A DNA stretch of 64,000 nucleotides, from contig NZ_MOAL01000003.1 in the NCBI RefSeq assembly GCF_003731765.1, forward strand, positions 558,001 through 622,000, in the 5' to 3' direction. The stretch comes from Pseudomonas chlororaphis. Its GTDB lineage: Bacteria > Pseudomonadota > Gammaproteobacteria > Pseudomonadales > Pseudomonadaceae. Of the stretch, positions 55,620 to 64,000 are shown in pieces (the stretch's first letter is position 1; each line of letters starts with the position of its first letter). The notes beneath the pieces were generated by a model. That model saw nothing but the letters and a program-made list of their open reading frames with translations. It searched no databases and had not been told where the DNA came from. Made by a program: the position numbers and the translations under genes.

Positions 55620-56498
55620 CTAGCGCCGACGACCGGTGATGCGCACCCAGCCATCGCGATTGGCGATCGGGTCCAGGTCGAAGTCCTGGGCGTAGGCGGC
55701 CGCCACTTCTTCGCCTTGCTCGGCGAGGATTCCGGACAGGGCCAGGCGGCCACCGGGCTTGACCAGGCCCGACAGCTGCGGCGCCAGGGACACCAGGGGG
55801 CCGGCGAGGATGTTGGCCACCAGCACATCGGCCTGCACCTGGGGCAAATGCTCTGGCAGGTAGAGCGGGAACAGCGCTTCGGCGATGTGGTTGCGCCCGG
55901 CGTTGTCCCGGGACGCTTCCAGGGCCTGGACGTCGATGTCAGTGCCCACGGCGTGCTTGGCCCCCAGCAGCAAGGCCGCGATGGCCAGGATCCCCGAGCC
56001 GCAGCCGAAGTCCAGGACGTTGCAGTCTTTCAGGTCCTGGCCGTCGAGCCATTCCAGGCACAGGGCGGTGGTCGGGTGGGTGCCGGTGCCGAAGGCCAGG
56101 CCCGGGTCCAGCAGCAGGTTGACGGCGTCCGGTTGCGGCGCGGCGTGCCAGCTCGGCACGATCCACAGGCGCTGGCCGAACTGCATCGGCTCGAAACCGT
56201 CCATCCAACTGCGTTCCCAGTCCTGGTCTTCGATGACTTCGCTGTGGTGCTCGGGCAGCGGGCTGCCGGTCAGCAGTTCCAGGTGGGCGAGGACGCTGGC
56301 GGCTTCGGTGCCGCCCTCGAACAGGGCCAGCAGATGGGTGTGGGACCAGAGCGGTGTGGTGTTGAGTTCGGGTTCGAAGATCGGCTGGTCTTCGGCGTCC
56401 ATGAAGGTCACCGATACGGCGCCGACTTCGAGGAACGCGTCTTCATAGGTTTCGGCTTGTTCTGGGCTGATGGCGAGACGGACTTGCAGCCAAGGCAT
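55620..56498 (-). CDS. prmA: Ribosomal protein L11 methyltransferase
   Basis: This 292-residue SAM-dependent enzyme trimethylates ribosomal protein L11. The N-terminal substrate-recognition domain ([32 protein letters not shown]) is followed by [22 protein letters not shown] and the SAM motif [19 protein letters not shown], then [13 protein letters not shown] chose 56498 over an ATG three codons earlier because it matches the family start. Confidence 0.96.
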   Translation of the reverse strand: MPWLQVRLAISPEQAETYEDAFLEVGAVSVTFMDAEDQPIFEPELNTTPLWSHTHLLALFEGGTEAASVLAHLELLTGSPLPEHHSEVIEDQDWERSWMDGFEPMQFGQRLWIVPSWHAAPQPDAVNLLLDPGLAFGTGTHPTTALCLEWLDGQDLKDCNVLDFGCGSGILAIAALLLGAKHAVGTDIDVQALEASRDNAGRNHIAEALFPLYLPEHLPQVQADVLVANILAGPLVSLAPQLSGLVKPGGRLALSGILAEQGEEVAAAYAQDFDLDPIANRDGWVRITGRRR

Positions 56499-56623
56499 GG
56501 CGGGCACCTTTGAAAATATGTGAAGTGCAGCCTAGCGGGCCGCGAGAAGCGCGCAAGTTTACGCGAGCCCGGCGCAGAAGACGAGGCAGGCACCGGGTAG
56601 CAGCACGCTCGTTTCTGCAGATA

Positions 56624-56653
56624 CGACAAGGCCGCTCGAAAGCGGCCTTGTCG
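56624..56653 (-). terminator. 13-bp hairpin terminator after accC
   Basis: CGACAAGGCCGCT (56624-56636) pairs perfectly with AGCGGCCTTGTCG (56641-56653) around CGAA. It lies 17 bases past the accC stop. T-richness after the stem is limited. Confidence 0.65.
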
Positions 56654-56670
56654 GTGTGGCGTGTGGCTGA

Positions 56671-58026
56671 TCAGTGTTGATCGGCCAGCTTGTGCTCCAG
56701 GTAGTGAATGTTCACTCCCCCTTTGCAGAAGCCTTCGTCACGAACCAGATCACGGTGCAGCGGGATGTTGGTCTTGATCCCGTCGACCACGATTTCGTCC
56801 AGGGCATTGCGCATGCGTGCCATGGCTTCTTCGCGGGTCGCGCCGTAAGTGATCAGCTTGCCGATCAGCGAGTCGTAGTTCGGTGGAACGGCATAACCGC
56901 TGTACAGGTGCGAATCGACGCGAACGCCGTTGCCGCCTGGTGCGTGGAAATGCTTGACCGTACCCGGGCTCGGCATGAAGGTTTTCGGGTCTTCAGCGTT
57001 GATCCGGCATTCCAGCGAGTGACCGCGGATAACCACGTCATCCTGGGTGAACGACAGTGGGTTGCCGGCGGCGATGCTGAGCATCTCCTTGACGATGTCG
57101 ATCCCGGTGACCATTTCCGAAACCGGGTGCTCTACCTGCACGCGAGTGTTCATCTCGATGAAGTAGAAGCGGCCGTTCTCGTACAGGAACTCGAAAGTGC
57201 CGGCGCCACGGTAGCCGATGTCGATGCACGCCTTGACGCAGCGCGCGAAGACTTCCTGGCGAGCCTTCTCGTCGATGCCCGGTGCCGGCGCTTCTTCGAG
57301 AACTTTCTGGTGGCGGCGTTGCAGCGAGCAATCGCGGTCACCCAGGTGGATGGCGTGGCCCTGGCCGTCGGAAAGCACCTGGACTTCCACGTGACGTGGG
57401 TTGGTCAGGAATTTTTCCAGATAGACCATCGGGTTGCCGAACGCTGCACCGGCTTCGGTGCGGGTCAGCTTGGCGAAGGAGATCAGGTCTTCTTCTTTGT
57501 GCACCACACGCATGCCGCGACCACCACCGCCGCCAGCGGCTTTGATGATCACCGGGTAGCCGACTTCACGGCCAATGCGCAGCGCCGTTTCTTCGTCTTC
57601 CGGCAGTGGGCCGTCGGAACCTGGAACGGTGGGCACACCGGCTTCGATCATCGCGTGCTTGGCCGATACCTTGTCGCCCATCAGGCGGATGGTCTCGGCT
57701 TTCGGGCCGATGAACGCGAAGCCGGAGTTCTCGACCTGCTCGGCAAAATCGGCGTTTTCCGCGAGGAAACCGTAGCCTGGGTGAATGGCGGTAGCGCCAG
57801 TCACTTCAGCTGCCGCGATGATGGCCGGGATGTGCAGGTAGGAGTGAGCGGCGGACGCCGGGCCGATGCAGACGGACTCGTCTGCCAGACCCAGGTGCAT
57901 CAGCTCTTTGTCAGCCTTGGAGTAAACGGCGACGGTCTTGATGCCCATCTCTTTGCAGGCACGCAGAATCCGCAGTGCGATCTCACCGCGGTTGGCGATA
58001 AGAACTTTTCCCAACTTCGCAGTCAT
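56671..58026 (-). CDS. accC: Biotin carboxylase subunit of acetyl-CoA carboxylase
   Basis: This 451-residue ATP-grasp enzyme carboxylates biotin on AccB for fatty acid synthesis. It starts [36 protein letters not shown] at 58026 behind GGAGAAA and includes the ATP-binding [14 protein letters not shown] loop and [20 protein letters not shown]. It follows accB by 17 bases, the universal accBC pair. Confidence 0.98.
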   Translation of the reverse strand: MTAKLGKVLIANRGEIALRILRACKEMGIKTVAVYSKADKELMHLGLADESVCIGPASAAHSYLHIPAIIAAAEVTGATAIHPGYGFLAENADFAEQVENSGFAFIGPKAETIRLMGDKVSAKHAMIEAGVPTVPGSDGPLPEDEETALRIGREVGYPVIIKAAGGGGGRGMRVVHKEEDLISFAKLTRTEAGAAFGNPMVYLEKFLTNPRHVEVQVLSDGQGHAIHLGDRDCSLQRRHQKVLEEAPAPGIDEKARQEVFARCVKACIDIGYRGAGTFEFLYENGRFYFIEMNTRVQVEHPVSEMVTGIDIVKEMLSIAAGNPLSFTQDDVVIRGHSLECRINAEDPKTFMPSPGTVKHFHAPGGNGVRVDSHLYSGYAVPPNYDSLIGKLITYGATREEAMARMRNALDEIVVDGIKTNIPLHRDLVRDEGFCKGGVNIHYLEHKLADQH

Positions 58027-58043
58027 CAAAGTTTCTCCGCGGT

Positions 58044-58502
58044 TCAAACGATGGTGAACAGCGGTTGGTCGTACTCAACCGGCTGGCCGTCTTCGACGAG
58101 GATGGACTCGATCACACCGCTGGTTTCAGCTTCGATGTGGTTCATCATCTTCATGGCTTCAACGATGCACAGCGTGTCGCCTTTCTTCACGGTCTGGCCA
58201 ACTTCTACGAAGGAAGGCGAGGACGGCGAGGATTTGCGATAGAAGGTGCCGACCATCGGCGAACGGGCAACGGTGCCGTTCAGCACTGGAGCCGCAGCGG
58301 CAGCCGGAGCGGCCGCAGCCACTGGAGCAGCGGCAGGTGCAGCAACCGGAGCCTGCATCGGAGCCGGTGCGTAGTACTGCTGGGCTGGCGTCTTGCTGTG
58401 GCGGCTGATGCGTACGGACTCTTCGCCTTCCTTGATTTCCAGCTCGTCGATGCCGGACTCTTCCAGCAGTTCGATCAGTTTTTTGACTTTACGGATATCC
58501 AT
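58044..58502 (-). CDS. accB: Biotin carboxyl carrier protein
   Basis: This 152-residue protein has an N-terminal [32 protein letters not shown] region, a long Ala/Pro linker and a C-terminal biotinyl domain with the biotin-accepting lysine in [15 protein letters not shown]. It carries the carboxyl group between AccC and the transferase. Confidence 0.98.
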   Translation of the reverse strand: MDIRKVKKLIELLEESGIDELEIKEGEESVRISRHSKTPAQQYYAPAPMQAPVAAPAAAPVAAAAPAAAAAPVLNGTVARSPMVGTFYRKSSPSSPSFVEVGQTVKKGDTLCIVEAMKMMNHIEAETSGVIESILVEDGQPVEYDQPLFTIV

Positions 58503-58550
58503 GAATCGTCAACTCCCAAGGGTCGGTCAGGGGCGTTTATTGCTTGTCGT

Positions 58551-59003
58551 TCAAGCTTTTGCTTGTCGTTCAAGCTGTTCTAGGGCGGCCTCCAGGGCCA
58601 GTCGGTAACCGCTGGCGCCAAGGCCGCAGATCACTCCCACCGCAACGTCGGAGAAGTAGGAGTGATGGCGGAAAGGTTCGCGTTTGTGCACGTTGGACAG
58701 ATGCACTTCGATGAATGGGATGCTCACCGCCAGCAGCGCGTCACGTAATGCGACGCTTGTATGCGTAAAAGCTGCTGGATTGATCAGAATGAAGTCCACG
58801 CCTTCGCCGCGGGCCGCGTGGATCCGTTCGATCAATTCGTACTCGGCGTTGCTTTGCAGATAGAGCAAATGGTGCCCCGCATCGCGGGCCCGTTGTTCCA
58901 GGTCCTGGTTGATCTGCGCCAGGGTCACCGCCCCGTAGACGCCCGGTTCACGGGTGCCGAGCAGGTTCAGGTTGGGTCCATGGAGAACCAGTAGGGTGGC
59001 CAT
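58551..59003 (-). CDS. aroQ: Type II 3-dehydroquinate dehydratase
   Basis: This 150-residue enzyme dehydrates 3-dehydroquinate in the shikimate pathway. It starts [24 protein letters not shown] and includes the active-site Tyr in that loop, [16 protein letters not shown], and [17 protein letters not shown] followed by [21 protein letters not shown]. It lies 48 bases upstream of accB in the same direction. Confidence 0.97.
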   Translation of the reverse strand: MATLLVLHGPNLNLLGTREPGVYGAVTLAQINQDLEQRARDAGHHLLYLQSNAEYELIERIHAARGEGVDFILINPAAFTHTSVALRDALLAVSIPFIEVHLSNVHKREPFRHHSYFSDVAVGVICGLGASGYRLALEAALEQLERQAKA

Positions 59004-59134
59004 CGGCTGTTCCTTGTTATCTGTAGGCGGTGGTCAGAACCCGGCGACTATGCCGGAAAGACTTTATGACTGTCCAGTTCTCTGCAATAGCCAGCACGAT
59101 GACCGATGTTTGCGCGAAATATATGACCAACCGG
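59004..59134. promoter_or_regulatory. aroQ-accBC upstream region
   Basis: This 131-bp gap lies between the dsbD stop and the aroQ start, both on the minus strand, and presumably holds the aroQ-accB-accC promoter. It is AT-richer than its surroundings, and I could not pick a confident -35/-10 pair. Confidence 0.4.
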
Positions 59135-60880
59135 TTAATTCCGGTCATTTGCCTTGGCAATGCGCTCAGCGAAGTCTTTGCCGTTGATTTCGCCGATAAC
59201 CCGAATATCGCTGCGCTCGAGCCCATCTTTGCCGAAGAACATCAATGCCGGAGGGCCGAACAGCTGGTAGCGGTCCAGCAATTGCCGTTGTTCGTGATTG
59301 CTGGCGGTCATGTCGAAGCGGATCAGTCGATAGCCTTTGAGGCCTTGGATCACCCGAGGGTCGGTCAGCACTTCGTGTTCGATGACTTTGCAACTGATGC
59401 ACCAGTCGGCGTACCAATCGAGCAGCAGCGGCTGGCCGGCGTCCTTGGCGGCGCTCAAGGCTTGCTCCAGTTCGGCGGCGCTGCTCAGGCTCTGCCATTG
59501 GCTGCCCGGCGCCTGGGCGCTGCTGGCGGGCGGGGTGCCGGCAATGGGCTTGAGCGGATCGGATTGACCGCTGAATGCGCCCCACCAGCAGGCCAGGGCA
59601 TAAAACACCAGGAACAGCCCCAGCAGTTGGGCGAGGCGTTGCCGTGGTGCCTTGTGGCTGAACTCCAGGGCGCCGAGGAACAGGCCGACACCCGCGGCCA
59701 GGGCACCGATCAGCAGCAGGGTGATCGGCCCCGGCAGGACGCGGCTGAGCAAGCCAATCGCCAGGCCCAGCAACAAGACGCCGATGGCGTTTTTCACCGT
59801 CACCAGCCACGGGCCGCTTTTGGGCAGCCAGGCCGCCCCGCCGGTGGCCACCAGCAGCAGCGGGGCGCCCATGCCCAGGCCCAGGGCGAAGAGCTTGATC
59901 GCGCCGCCCAGGGCATCGCCACTGGCGCTGATATAGAGCAGGGCGCCAGCCAGGGGCGCTGACACGCATGGCGACACCAGCAGGCTGGAAACCACCCCCA
60001 GCACCGCCGCGCCCCACAGTGAACCGCCTTCGGTGCGGCCGGCGATGCGCTCCAGGCGCTCGCTGATAAAGCGCGGCAGTTTGAGCTCGAAGACATTGAA
60101 CATTGCCAGGGCGAACACCGCGAAGAACAGTGCAAAGGGCACCAGCACCCAGGCCGATTGCAGGCGCGCCTGCAGGTTGAGTTGGGCGCCGAATAGCCCC
60201 ATCAAGGCGCCGAGCAGGGCGAAGCAGGCGGCCATTGGCAGCACGTAGGCCAGGGACAGATTGAAACCGCGCCAGCCGCCGACCTGGCCCCGCAAGACCA
60301 CGCCGGAGAGGATCGGCAGCATGGGCAGCACGCAGGGGGTGAAGGTCAGGCCGATGCCGGCGAGGAAAAACAGCGCCAGTTCGCGCCAGCTCCAGGGTGC
60401 GGCCTGGGCATTGGCACCGCTGCCGTCGATCTGCAGGCGCTCGGTTTCAGGCGGATAACACAGGCCCTTGTCGGCGCAGCCCTGGTAAGTGACCACCAGG
60501 GTAAAGGCCCGCAGGTCGTCGGCCTGGCGCGGCAGTTCGACCTCGAGAATGCCGTGGTACACCTCGACGTCGCCGAAGTATTCATCGTGTTTCTGTTCGC
60601 CCTGAGGCAGTTGCGCGGTGCCCAGGCGGATGTCGGCAGGCTCGGCGCGGAACTGCAAGCGATGGCGGTACAGGTAGTAGCCTTCACTGGCGACGAAGCG
60701 CAGCTTGATCGATTGCGGGGTGCTGGACACCAGGCTCAATTGGAAGGCGTCGCGCACCGGCAGGAAGTCGGCGCTGTTGTTCACCGCACCCAATGTGGAA
60801 CTGGGGCGCGATTCCAGCAGACCGGCAGCGGTGGCCGGCAGGGCCAGGACGAGGAGCAGCAGGCAGAGCAGACGGCGCAT
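59135..60880 (-). CDS. dsbD: Thiol:disulfide interchange protein DsbD
   Basis: This 581-residue inner-membrane protein moves reducing power from cytoplasmic thioredoxin to the periplasm. A signal peptide (MRRLLCLLLLVLALPATAAG) is followed by the periplasmic alpha domain with the Cys pair in YQGCADKGLCYPP. The eight-helix beta domain has Cys in LTFTPCVLPMLPIL and LLVSPCVSAPLAG. The C-terminal thioredoxin-like gamma domain has WYADWCISCKVIEHEVL. The P. aeruginosa homologue here is called DipZ. The ATG at 60880 is chosen for the signal peptide. Confidence 0.96.
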   Translation of the reverse strand: MRRLLCLLLLVLALPATAAGLLESRPSSTLGAVNNSADFLPVRDAFQLSLVSSTPQSIKLRFVASEGYYLYRHRLQFRAEPADIRLGTAQLPQGEQKHDEYFGDVEVYHGILEVELPRQADDLRAFTLVVTYQGCADKGLCYPPETERLQIDGSGANAQAAPWSWRELALFFLAGIGLTFTPCVLPMLPILSGVVLRGQVGGWRGFNLSLAYVLPMAACFALLGALMGLFGAQLNLQARLQSAWVLVPFALFFAVFALAMFNVFELKLPRFISERLERIAGRTEGGSLWGAAVLGVVSSLLVSPCVSAPLAGALLYISASGDALGGAIKLFALGLGMGAPLLLVATGGAAWLPKSGPWLVTVKNAIGVLLLGLAIGLLSRVLPGPITLLLIGALAAGVGLFLGALEFSHKAPRQRLAQLLGLFLVFYALACWWGAFSGQSDPLKPIAGTPPASSAQAPGSQWQSLSSAAELEQALSAAKDAGQPLLLDWYADWCISCKVIEHEVLTDPRVIQGLKGYRLIRFDMTASNHEQRQLLDRYQLFGPPALMFFGKDGLERSDIRVIGEINGKDFAERIAKANDRN

Positions 60881-60974
60881 GGTGAACTCGCAAAGCGGGG
60901 GTGTGCGCATAATAGCGGAGCAGGCCGCCCGCTGCAGGCAGGTCAGCGGCAGGCGGGCCGGCGAGCGCTGTGGA

Positions 60975-62936
60975 TCAGACCCGGAACGCCTGCACCGCGG
61001 TGTGCAATTGCCCGCCCAACACCAGCAATGTCTCCCCTTGTTCGCGCCCCTCACCGATGCGCAGCAAGTTGTCCCCGCCCAGTTGGTGAATGCGTTCGCT
61101 GTGATCGCGAATCTCGCTCACCGCGCCACTTTGCTGGGCGGTGACATCGGCAATTCGCACCGCGGTGTCGGCGATGGTCTGGATGGCCCCGACGATTTCG
61201 TCCAGTGCGCCATCGGCGGCCTGGGCTTGGTTGGCCGTGGCTTCGGCGTGTTCTACCTGGGCGCGCATGCCTTCCACCGACTGTTGGGCGGCGCTTTGCA
61301 AGGTGGCGATCAGGCCCTGGATTTCCGCCGTCGCCCCAGCGGTGCGTTGCGCCAGGGAACGGACCTCCTCGGCCACCACGGCAAAGCCTCGGCCCATTTC
61401 CCCGGCCCGCGCAGCTTCGATGGCCGCGTTCAGTGCCAGCAGGTTGGTCTGGTCGGCAATCGAGCGGATCACCGTCAGCACCCCGCCAATGGTCGCGGAC
61501 TCTTGGGCCAGGTGCTCGATCATCTGCGCGTTGCCTTGCACTTCACCCACCAGTGCATGCAGGCCGGTGAGGCTCAGGCCGATGACTTTCTGCCCCTGTT
61601 CCACGGCGAGCCCGGCACTGCGGCTGGCGTCCGCCGCCTGGCTGGCATCACCGGCCACTTGCTGGATGGTGGCTTCCAGCTCGCCGAGGGCATCGCGGAT
61701 TTGCGCGGTGTCGCCGGCCTGGCGCTCGGCGCCACTGTGCAGGCCGCTGCTGAGGTCGGCCAGGGCGCGGCTGCTGCCGGCCACTTGCTCGGCGTTCTGG
61801 CGAATGGTGCCCACCAGATCCACCAGGTAGGCCCGCAGGCGGTTGAGGGAGGCTTCGATGTCATGCAGTTCGCGGTTGGTCTTGCCCAGTTGAATGTCTT
61901 GGCTGAAGTCGCCGTCGGCCCAGGTCGACAGGGCCGGTGCCAGGTTGGTCAGGACCCGCGCCAGCTTGCGCTGCAGGCTGTCGATGACCAGGGCGATCAG
62001 CAAGATCAGGCCGATCATCAACCCCTGCATCAGCCGTACTTCGCCCTGGATCTGCCCGTGCTGGGCGCGTACCACCGGTTCCAGCTCGGCCAGGGCCTGG
62101 CGCACTGCGGTGATTTTCAGGTGCGTGGCGGCGCTCAGGTCGGCGCGTTTCTGGATCTGTTCCCGGGTGCGCCCCAGCTCCGCCGGGTAGCGCCCGAGCA
62201 GGCTGTGGAGTTCACGCTTGAGGCCGACGCCGGCGTCTTCGCTGGCCGCTTTTTCGGTGTTTTCCAGGCCCATCATCGCGGCGAAGTCATCGGTGCCGGA
62301 TGCACTGCTTCCGGCCACCCCCAGCAGCGGCAGGGCTCCCAGGCGCTCGGCCTGCTGGCGCATGTTGCCCAGCTCTCGCTCGACATCGGCGGCCAGTTCG
62401 CTGCGCCCGCTGCTCACCAGCTTGTCCCGGGCCAGGGACAGTTTGCCCAGGTGCTGGGAGGCGCTGAGCAGCAACGGCAGGTAGGGAGCGGCATTGGCTG
62501 GCGACGCATCGCCGGCGTACTGGCTGAGCTGTTCGAGGTTGGCCCCCAGTTCGCGTTCGGCTTGCAGCAGCAAGGCTTGCGGATCACCCGCCAGCTTGCC
62601 GGCGGCCAGCAGGTCGGTCTTGCTGAAGTCGTCGAGGCTAGCGAGGCTCGGGCGCAGGCTCTGGGCCAGTTCGCCGGGCAGCTCGGACAGTTCTGCTTGC
62701 AGGGTTTCGAGGGCCTGGCTGGCGGCGCTCAGGCGCAGGGCATCGCCGCTGGCCAGGTAGTCTTCGATATTGCGGGCGGCTTGGTTCTGGAACTGCTGGG
62801 ACAGGCCCAGGTAGCGTTCCATCAACAGGTAAGGGCGTTCCAGGGCGCGTTGCGACCACCAGAGTGTCGCCCCCAGGGCCAGGCATACGGCAACCAATAG
62901 AAGGGTGTTGAGATTGGTCAGCAACTTCAGGCGCAT
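60975..62936 (-). CDS. Methyl-accepting chemotaxis protein, CtpL position
   Basis: This 653-residue chemoreceptor has a first membrane helix at about residues 12-30, a long helical periplasmic ligand domain of about 270 residues, a second helix ([16 protein letters not shown]), a HAMP-like region, and a cytoplasmic signalling hairpin with the near-invariant tip [21 protein letters not shown]. The gene next to dipZ in P. aeruginosa is ctpL, a phosphate taxis receptor. I infer homology from position and architecture, but the ligand is unproven. Confidence 0.9.
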   Translation of the reverse strand: MRLKLLTNLNTLLLVAVCLALGATLWWSQRALERPYLLMERYLGLSQQFQNQAARNIEDYLASGDALRLSAASQALETLQAELSELPGELAQSLRPSLASLDDFSKTDLLAAGKLAGDPQALLLQAERELGANLEQLSQYAGDASPANAAPYLPLLLSASQHLGKLSLARDKLVSSGRSELAADVERELGNMRQQAERLGALPLLGVAGSSASGTDDFAAMMGLENTEKAASEDAGVGLKRELHSLLGRYPAELGRTREQIQKRADLSAATHLKITAVRQALAELEPVVRAQHGQIQGEVRLMQGLMIGLILLIALVIDSLQRKLARVLTNLAPALSTWADGDFSQDIQLGKTNRELHDIEASLNRLRAYLVDLVGTIRQNAEQVAGSSRALADLSSGLHSGAERQAGDTAQIRDALGELEATIQQVAGDASQAADASRSAGLAVEQGQKVIGLSLTGLHALVGEVQGNAQMIEHLAQESATIGGVLTVIRSIADQTNLLALNAAIEAARAGEMGRGFAVVAEEVRSLAQRTAGATAEIQGLIATLQSAAQQSVEGMRAQVEHAEATANQAQAADGALDEIVGAIQTIADTAVRIADVTAQQSGAVSEIRDHSERIHQLGGDNLLRIGEGREQGETLLVLGGQLHTAVQAFRV

Positions 62937-62989
62937 CAGGGCTCTACCAACGGCTTGAGTGGTAAGCGCCTGAATTTATTGCGTTTGTA

Positions 62990-64000
62990 TTACAGCGTTA
63001 TGACCGAGTCGGTGGATTCCGGTGAAAAGATGGCACTTTGACTTGATGTGCGTGCGGCCTGTACCCGGTTGCGTCCGGCGTGCTTGGCGCGGTACAGCGC
63101 TTCGTCTGCCTGGCTGGCCATCATCAGGCTGTCGGAGTTCTCCCGCAGCTCCACCACCCCGGCGCTGAAGGTGCACCACAGGTCTTCTGGCTGGGCCGGG
63201 TAGTGGATCTCGGCAAAACGCTGGCGGATCTCGTCCAGCACCAGGCAGGCTGCGTCCTGGTCCGTGTCGGGCATGACAATGGCGAACTCTTCGCCACCGT
63301 AGCGGCCGATGAAGTCAGTCTTGCGCAGCCGTTGCTTGAGGAACAGCGCCAGGCTCTTGATTACCCGGTCGCCCATGGGGTGGCCGTGGCTGTCGTTGAC
63401 CCGCTTGAAGTGGTCGATGTCGAGCATGGCGAAGCTCAGCGGCTTGTTCTCGCGGCGGGCGCGGAAACTGCAGTCTTCGAGCAGTTGCAGGATGTGGGTG
63501 TGGTTGTACAGCCCGGTCAGGCTGTCGCGGACCATCCGCGCCTTGAGGTTGCGCGCCCGCGCTGCACGGTTGCGCACGGTGGTGATCAGGTGCCGCGGCT
63601 TGATCGGCTTGGTCAGGAAGTCGTCGCCGCCCTCGCTCATGGCGTCGAGCTGCTTGTCCAGGTCGTCCTCGGCCGACAGGTAGATGATCGGCACGCTGAC
63701 GTAACGGTCGTTGTGGCGAATCACCTTGGCCAGCTCGGTGCCGGTGCAGGCCGGCATGTACATGTCGAGGATGATCAGGTCCGGTTGGAAATCCGCCAGC
63801 TCGGCCATGGCCTGGATCGGCTCGATCAGGGTACGGGTGACGATGCCGGCGCTGTTGAGCAGGCGCTCGGTGTGCAGGGCCTGGGCGCGGGAGTCGTCGA
63901 TGATCAGCACTTTATAAGGCTCGTACTGGGCAACGCAGGTCAGGACTTCGATCTTCTCCAGCAGGCTGGAAGCTTCCAGGGTGCCGGTGAGGAACTCCTG
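62990..64000 (-). CDS. gcbA: GGDEF response regulator (diguanylate cyclase), GcbA-like, 5' end outside the window
   Basis: The visible 336 residues have a receiver domain starting about residue 30 (KVLIIDDSRAQALHTERLL, with the phosphoacceptor in LIILDMYMPACTGTEL). The GGDEF domain follows, with an inhibitory I-site (RKTD) five residues before the active GGEEF (RYGGEEF), so it should make cyclic di-GMP. The frame is open to the window edge with plausible coding sequence (QEFLTGTLEASSLLEKIEVL), so a first receiver-like domain probably lies outside. Position after ctpL matches P. aeruginosa PA4843 (GcbA). Confidence 0.9.
   Translation of the reverse strand, partial: QEFLTGTLEASSLLEKIEVLTCVAQYEPYKVLIIDDSRAQALHTERLLNSAGIVTRTLIEPIQAMAELADFQPDLIILDMYMPACTGTELAKVIRHNDRYVSVPIIYLSAEDDLDKQLDAMSEGGDDFLTKPIKPRHLITTVRNRAARARNLKARMVRDSLTGLYNHTHILQLLEDCSFRARRENKPLSFAMLDIDHFKRVNDSHGHPMGDRVIKSLALFLKQRLRKTDFIGRYGGEEFAIVMPDTDQDAACLVLDEIRQRFAEIHYPAQPEDLWCTFSAGVVELRENSDSLMMASQADEALYRAKHAGRNRVQAARTSSQSAIFSPESTDSVITL

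Noticed and set aside
60705..62900. Open frame of 731 codons on the plus strand opposite the chemoreceptor
   Set aside because: It is antisense shadow with repetitive composition and no motif.

Overview
The window reads as a chromosomal segment of a fluorescent Pseudomonas (P. fluorescens group). The evidence is GC-rich, densely packed coding DNA, Pseudomonas-type REP repeats (core GCCGGCTTGCCGGC) between genes, and gene orders I recognise from P. aeruginosa. From memory, positions 46-64 kb follow the order PA4857-retS-purD-purH-fis-dusB-(DUF3426)-prmA-accC-accB-aroQ-dipZ-ctpL-gcbA. Positions 6.5-16.6 kb match the adjacent urtABCDE-ureDA-(GNAT)-ureBC block. No database search was run.

Layout. 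0-2.3 kb: the end of an AraC regulator gene, a PsiF-repeat protein and an AI-2E family permease. 2.4-5.3 kb: chaperones, with a YegD-like Hsp70 divergent from cbpA-cbpM. 5.3-6.4 kb: a histidine kinase. 6.5-16.7 kb: urea import and urease genes, all on the minus strand, with two acetyltransferase genes nested between ureA and ureB and a sigma-54-type promoter in front of urtA. 17-22 kb: a TonB receptor plus three-gene ABC importer (PA2911-PA2914 type) behind a perfect 21-bp palindrome that looks like a Zur box. 22.1-27.2 kb: a copper-related cluster (PepSY membrane protein, OprC-like receptor, DUF2946, PCuAC chaperone, DUF2946). 27.3-27.9 kb: a toxin-antitoxin pair. 28.1-35.8 kb: cobalamin genes in two divergent groups, cbiD-cobK plus cobL on the minus strand and cobG-cobH-cobI-cobJ on the plus strand. 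35.9-45.1 kb: a type VI secretion accessory island on the minus strand. Its first four genes (vgrG, a DUF4123 adaptor, a lipoprotein of immunity type and a class 3 lipase effector) are coupled by ATGA overlaps, and five small or secreted immunity-like genes follow. 45.4-64 kb: MarC, a conserved hypothetical, RetS, purine synthesis, Fis/DusB, PrmA, the biotin carboxylase genes accBC, AroQ, DsbD/DipZ, a chemoreceptor and a GGDEF response regulator running off the end.

How the parts fit. Urea uptake and hydrolysis form one transcriptional run that the sequence suggests is switched on by nitrogen limitation. The zinc-type receptor/importer, copper cluster and corrin genes form a metal and metallocofactor block. 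The type VI island carries tip, adaptor, effector and candidate immunity genes but none of the core secretion machinery, so it must depend on an apparatus encoded elsewhere. retS, whose P. aeruginosa homologue controls type VI secretion through GacS, lies about 1.6 kb from the island.

No rRNA, tRNA, CRISPR array, prophage, insertion sequence or integrase was recognised.
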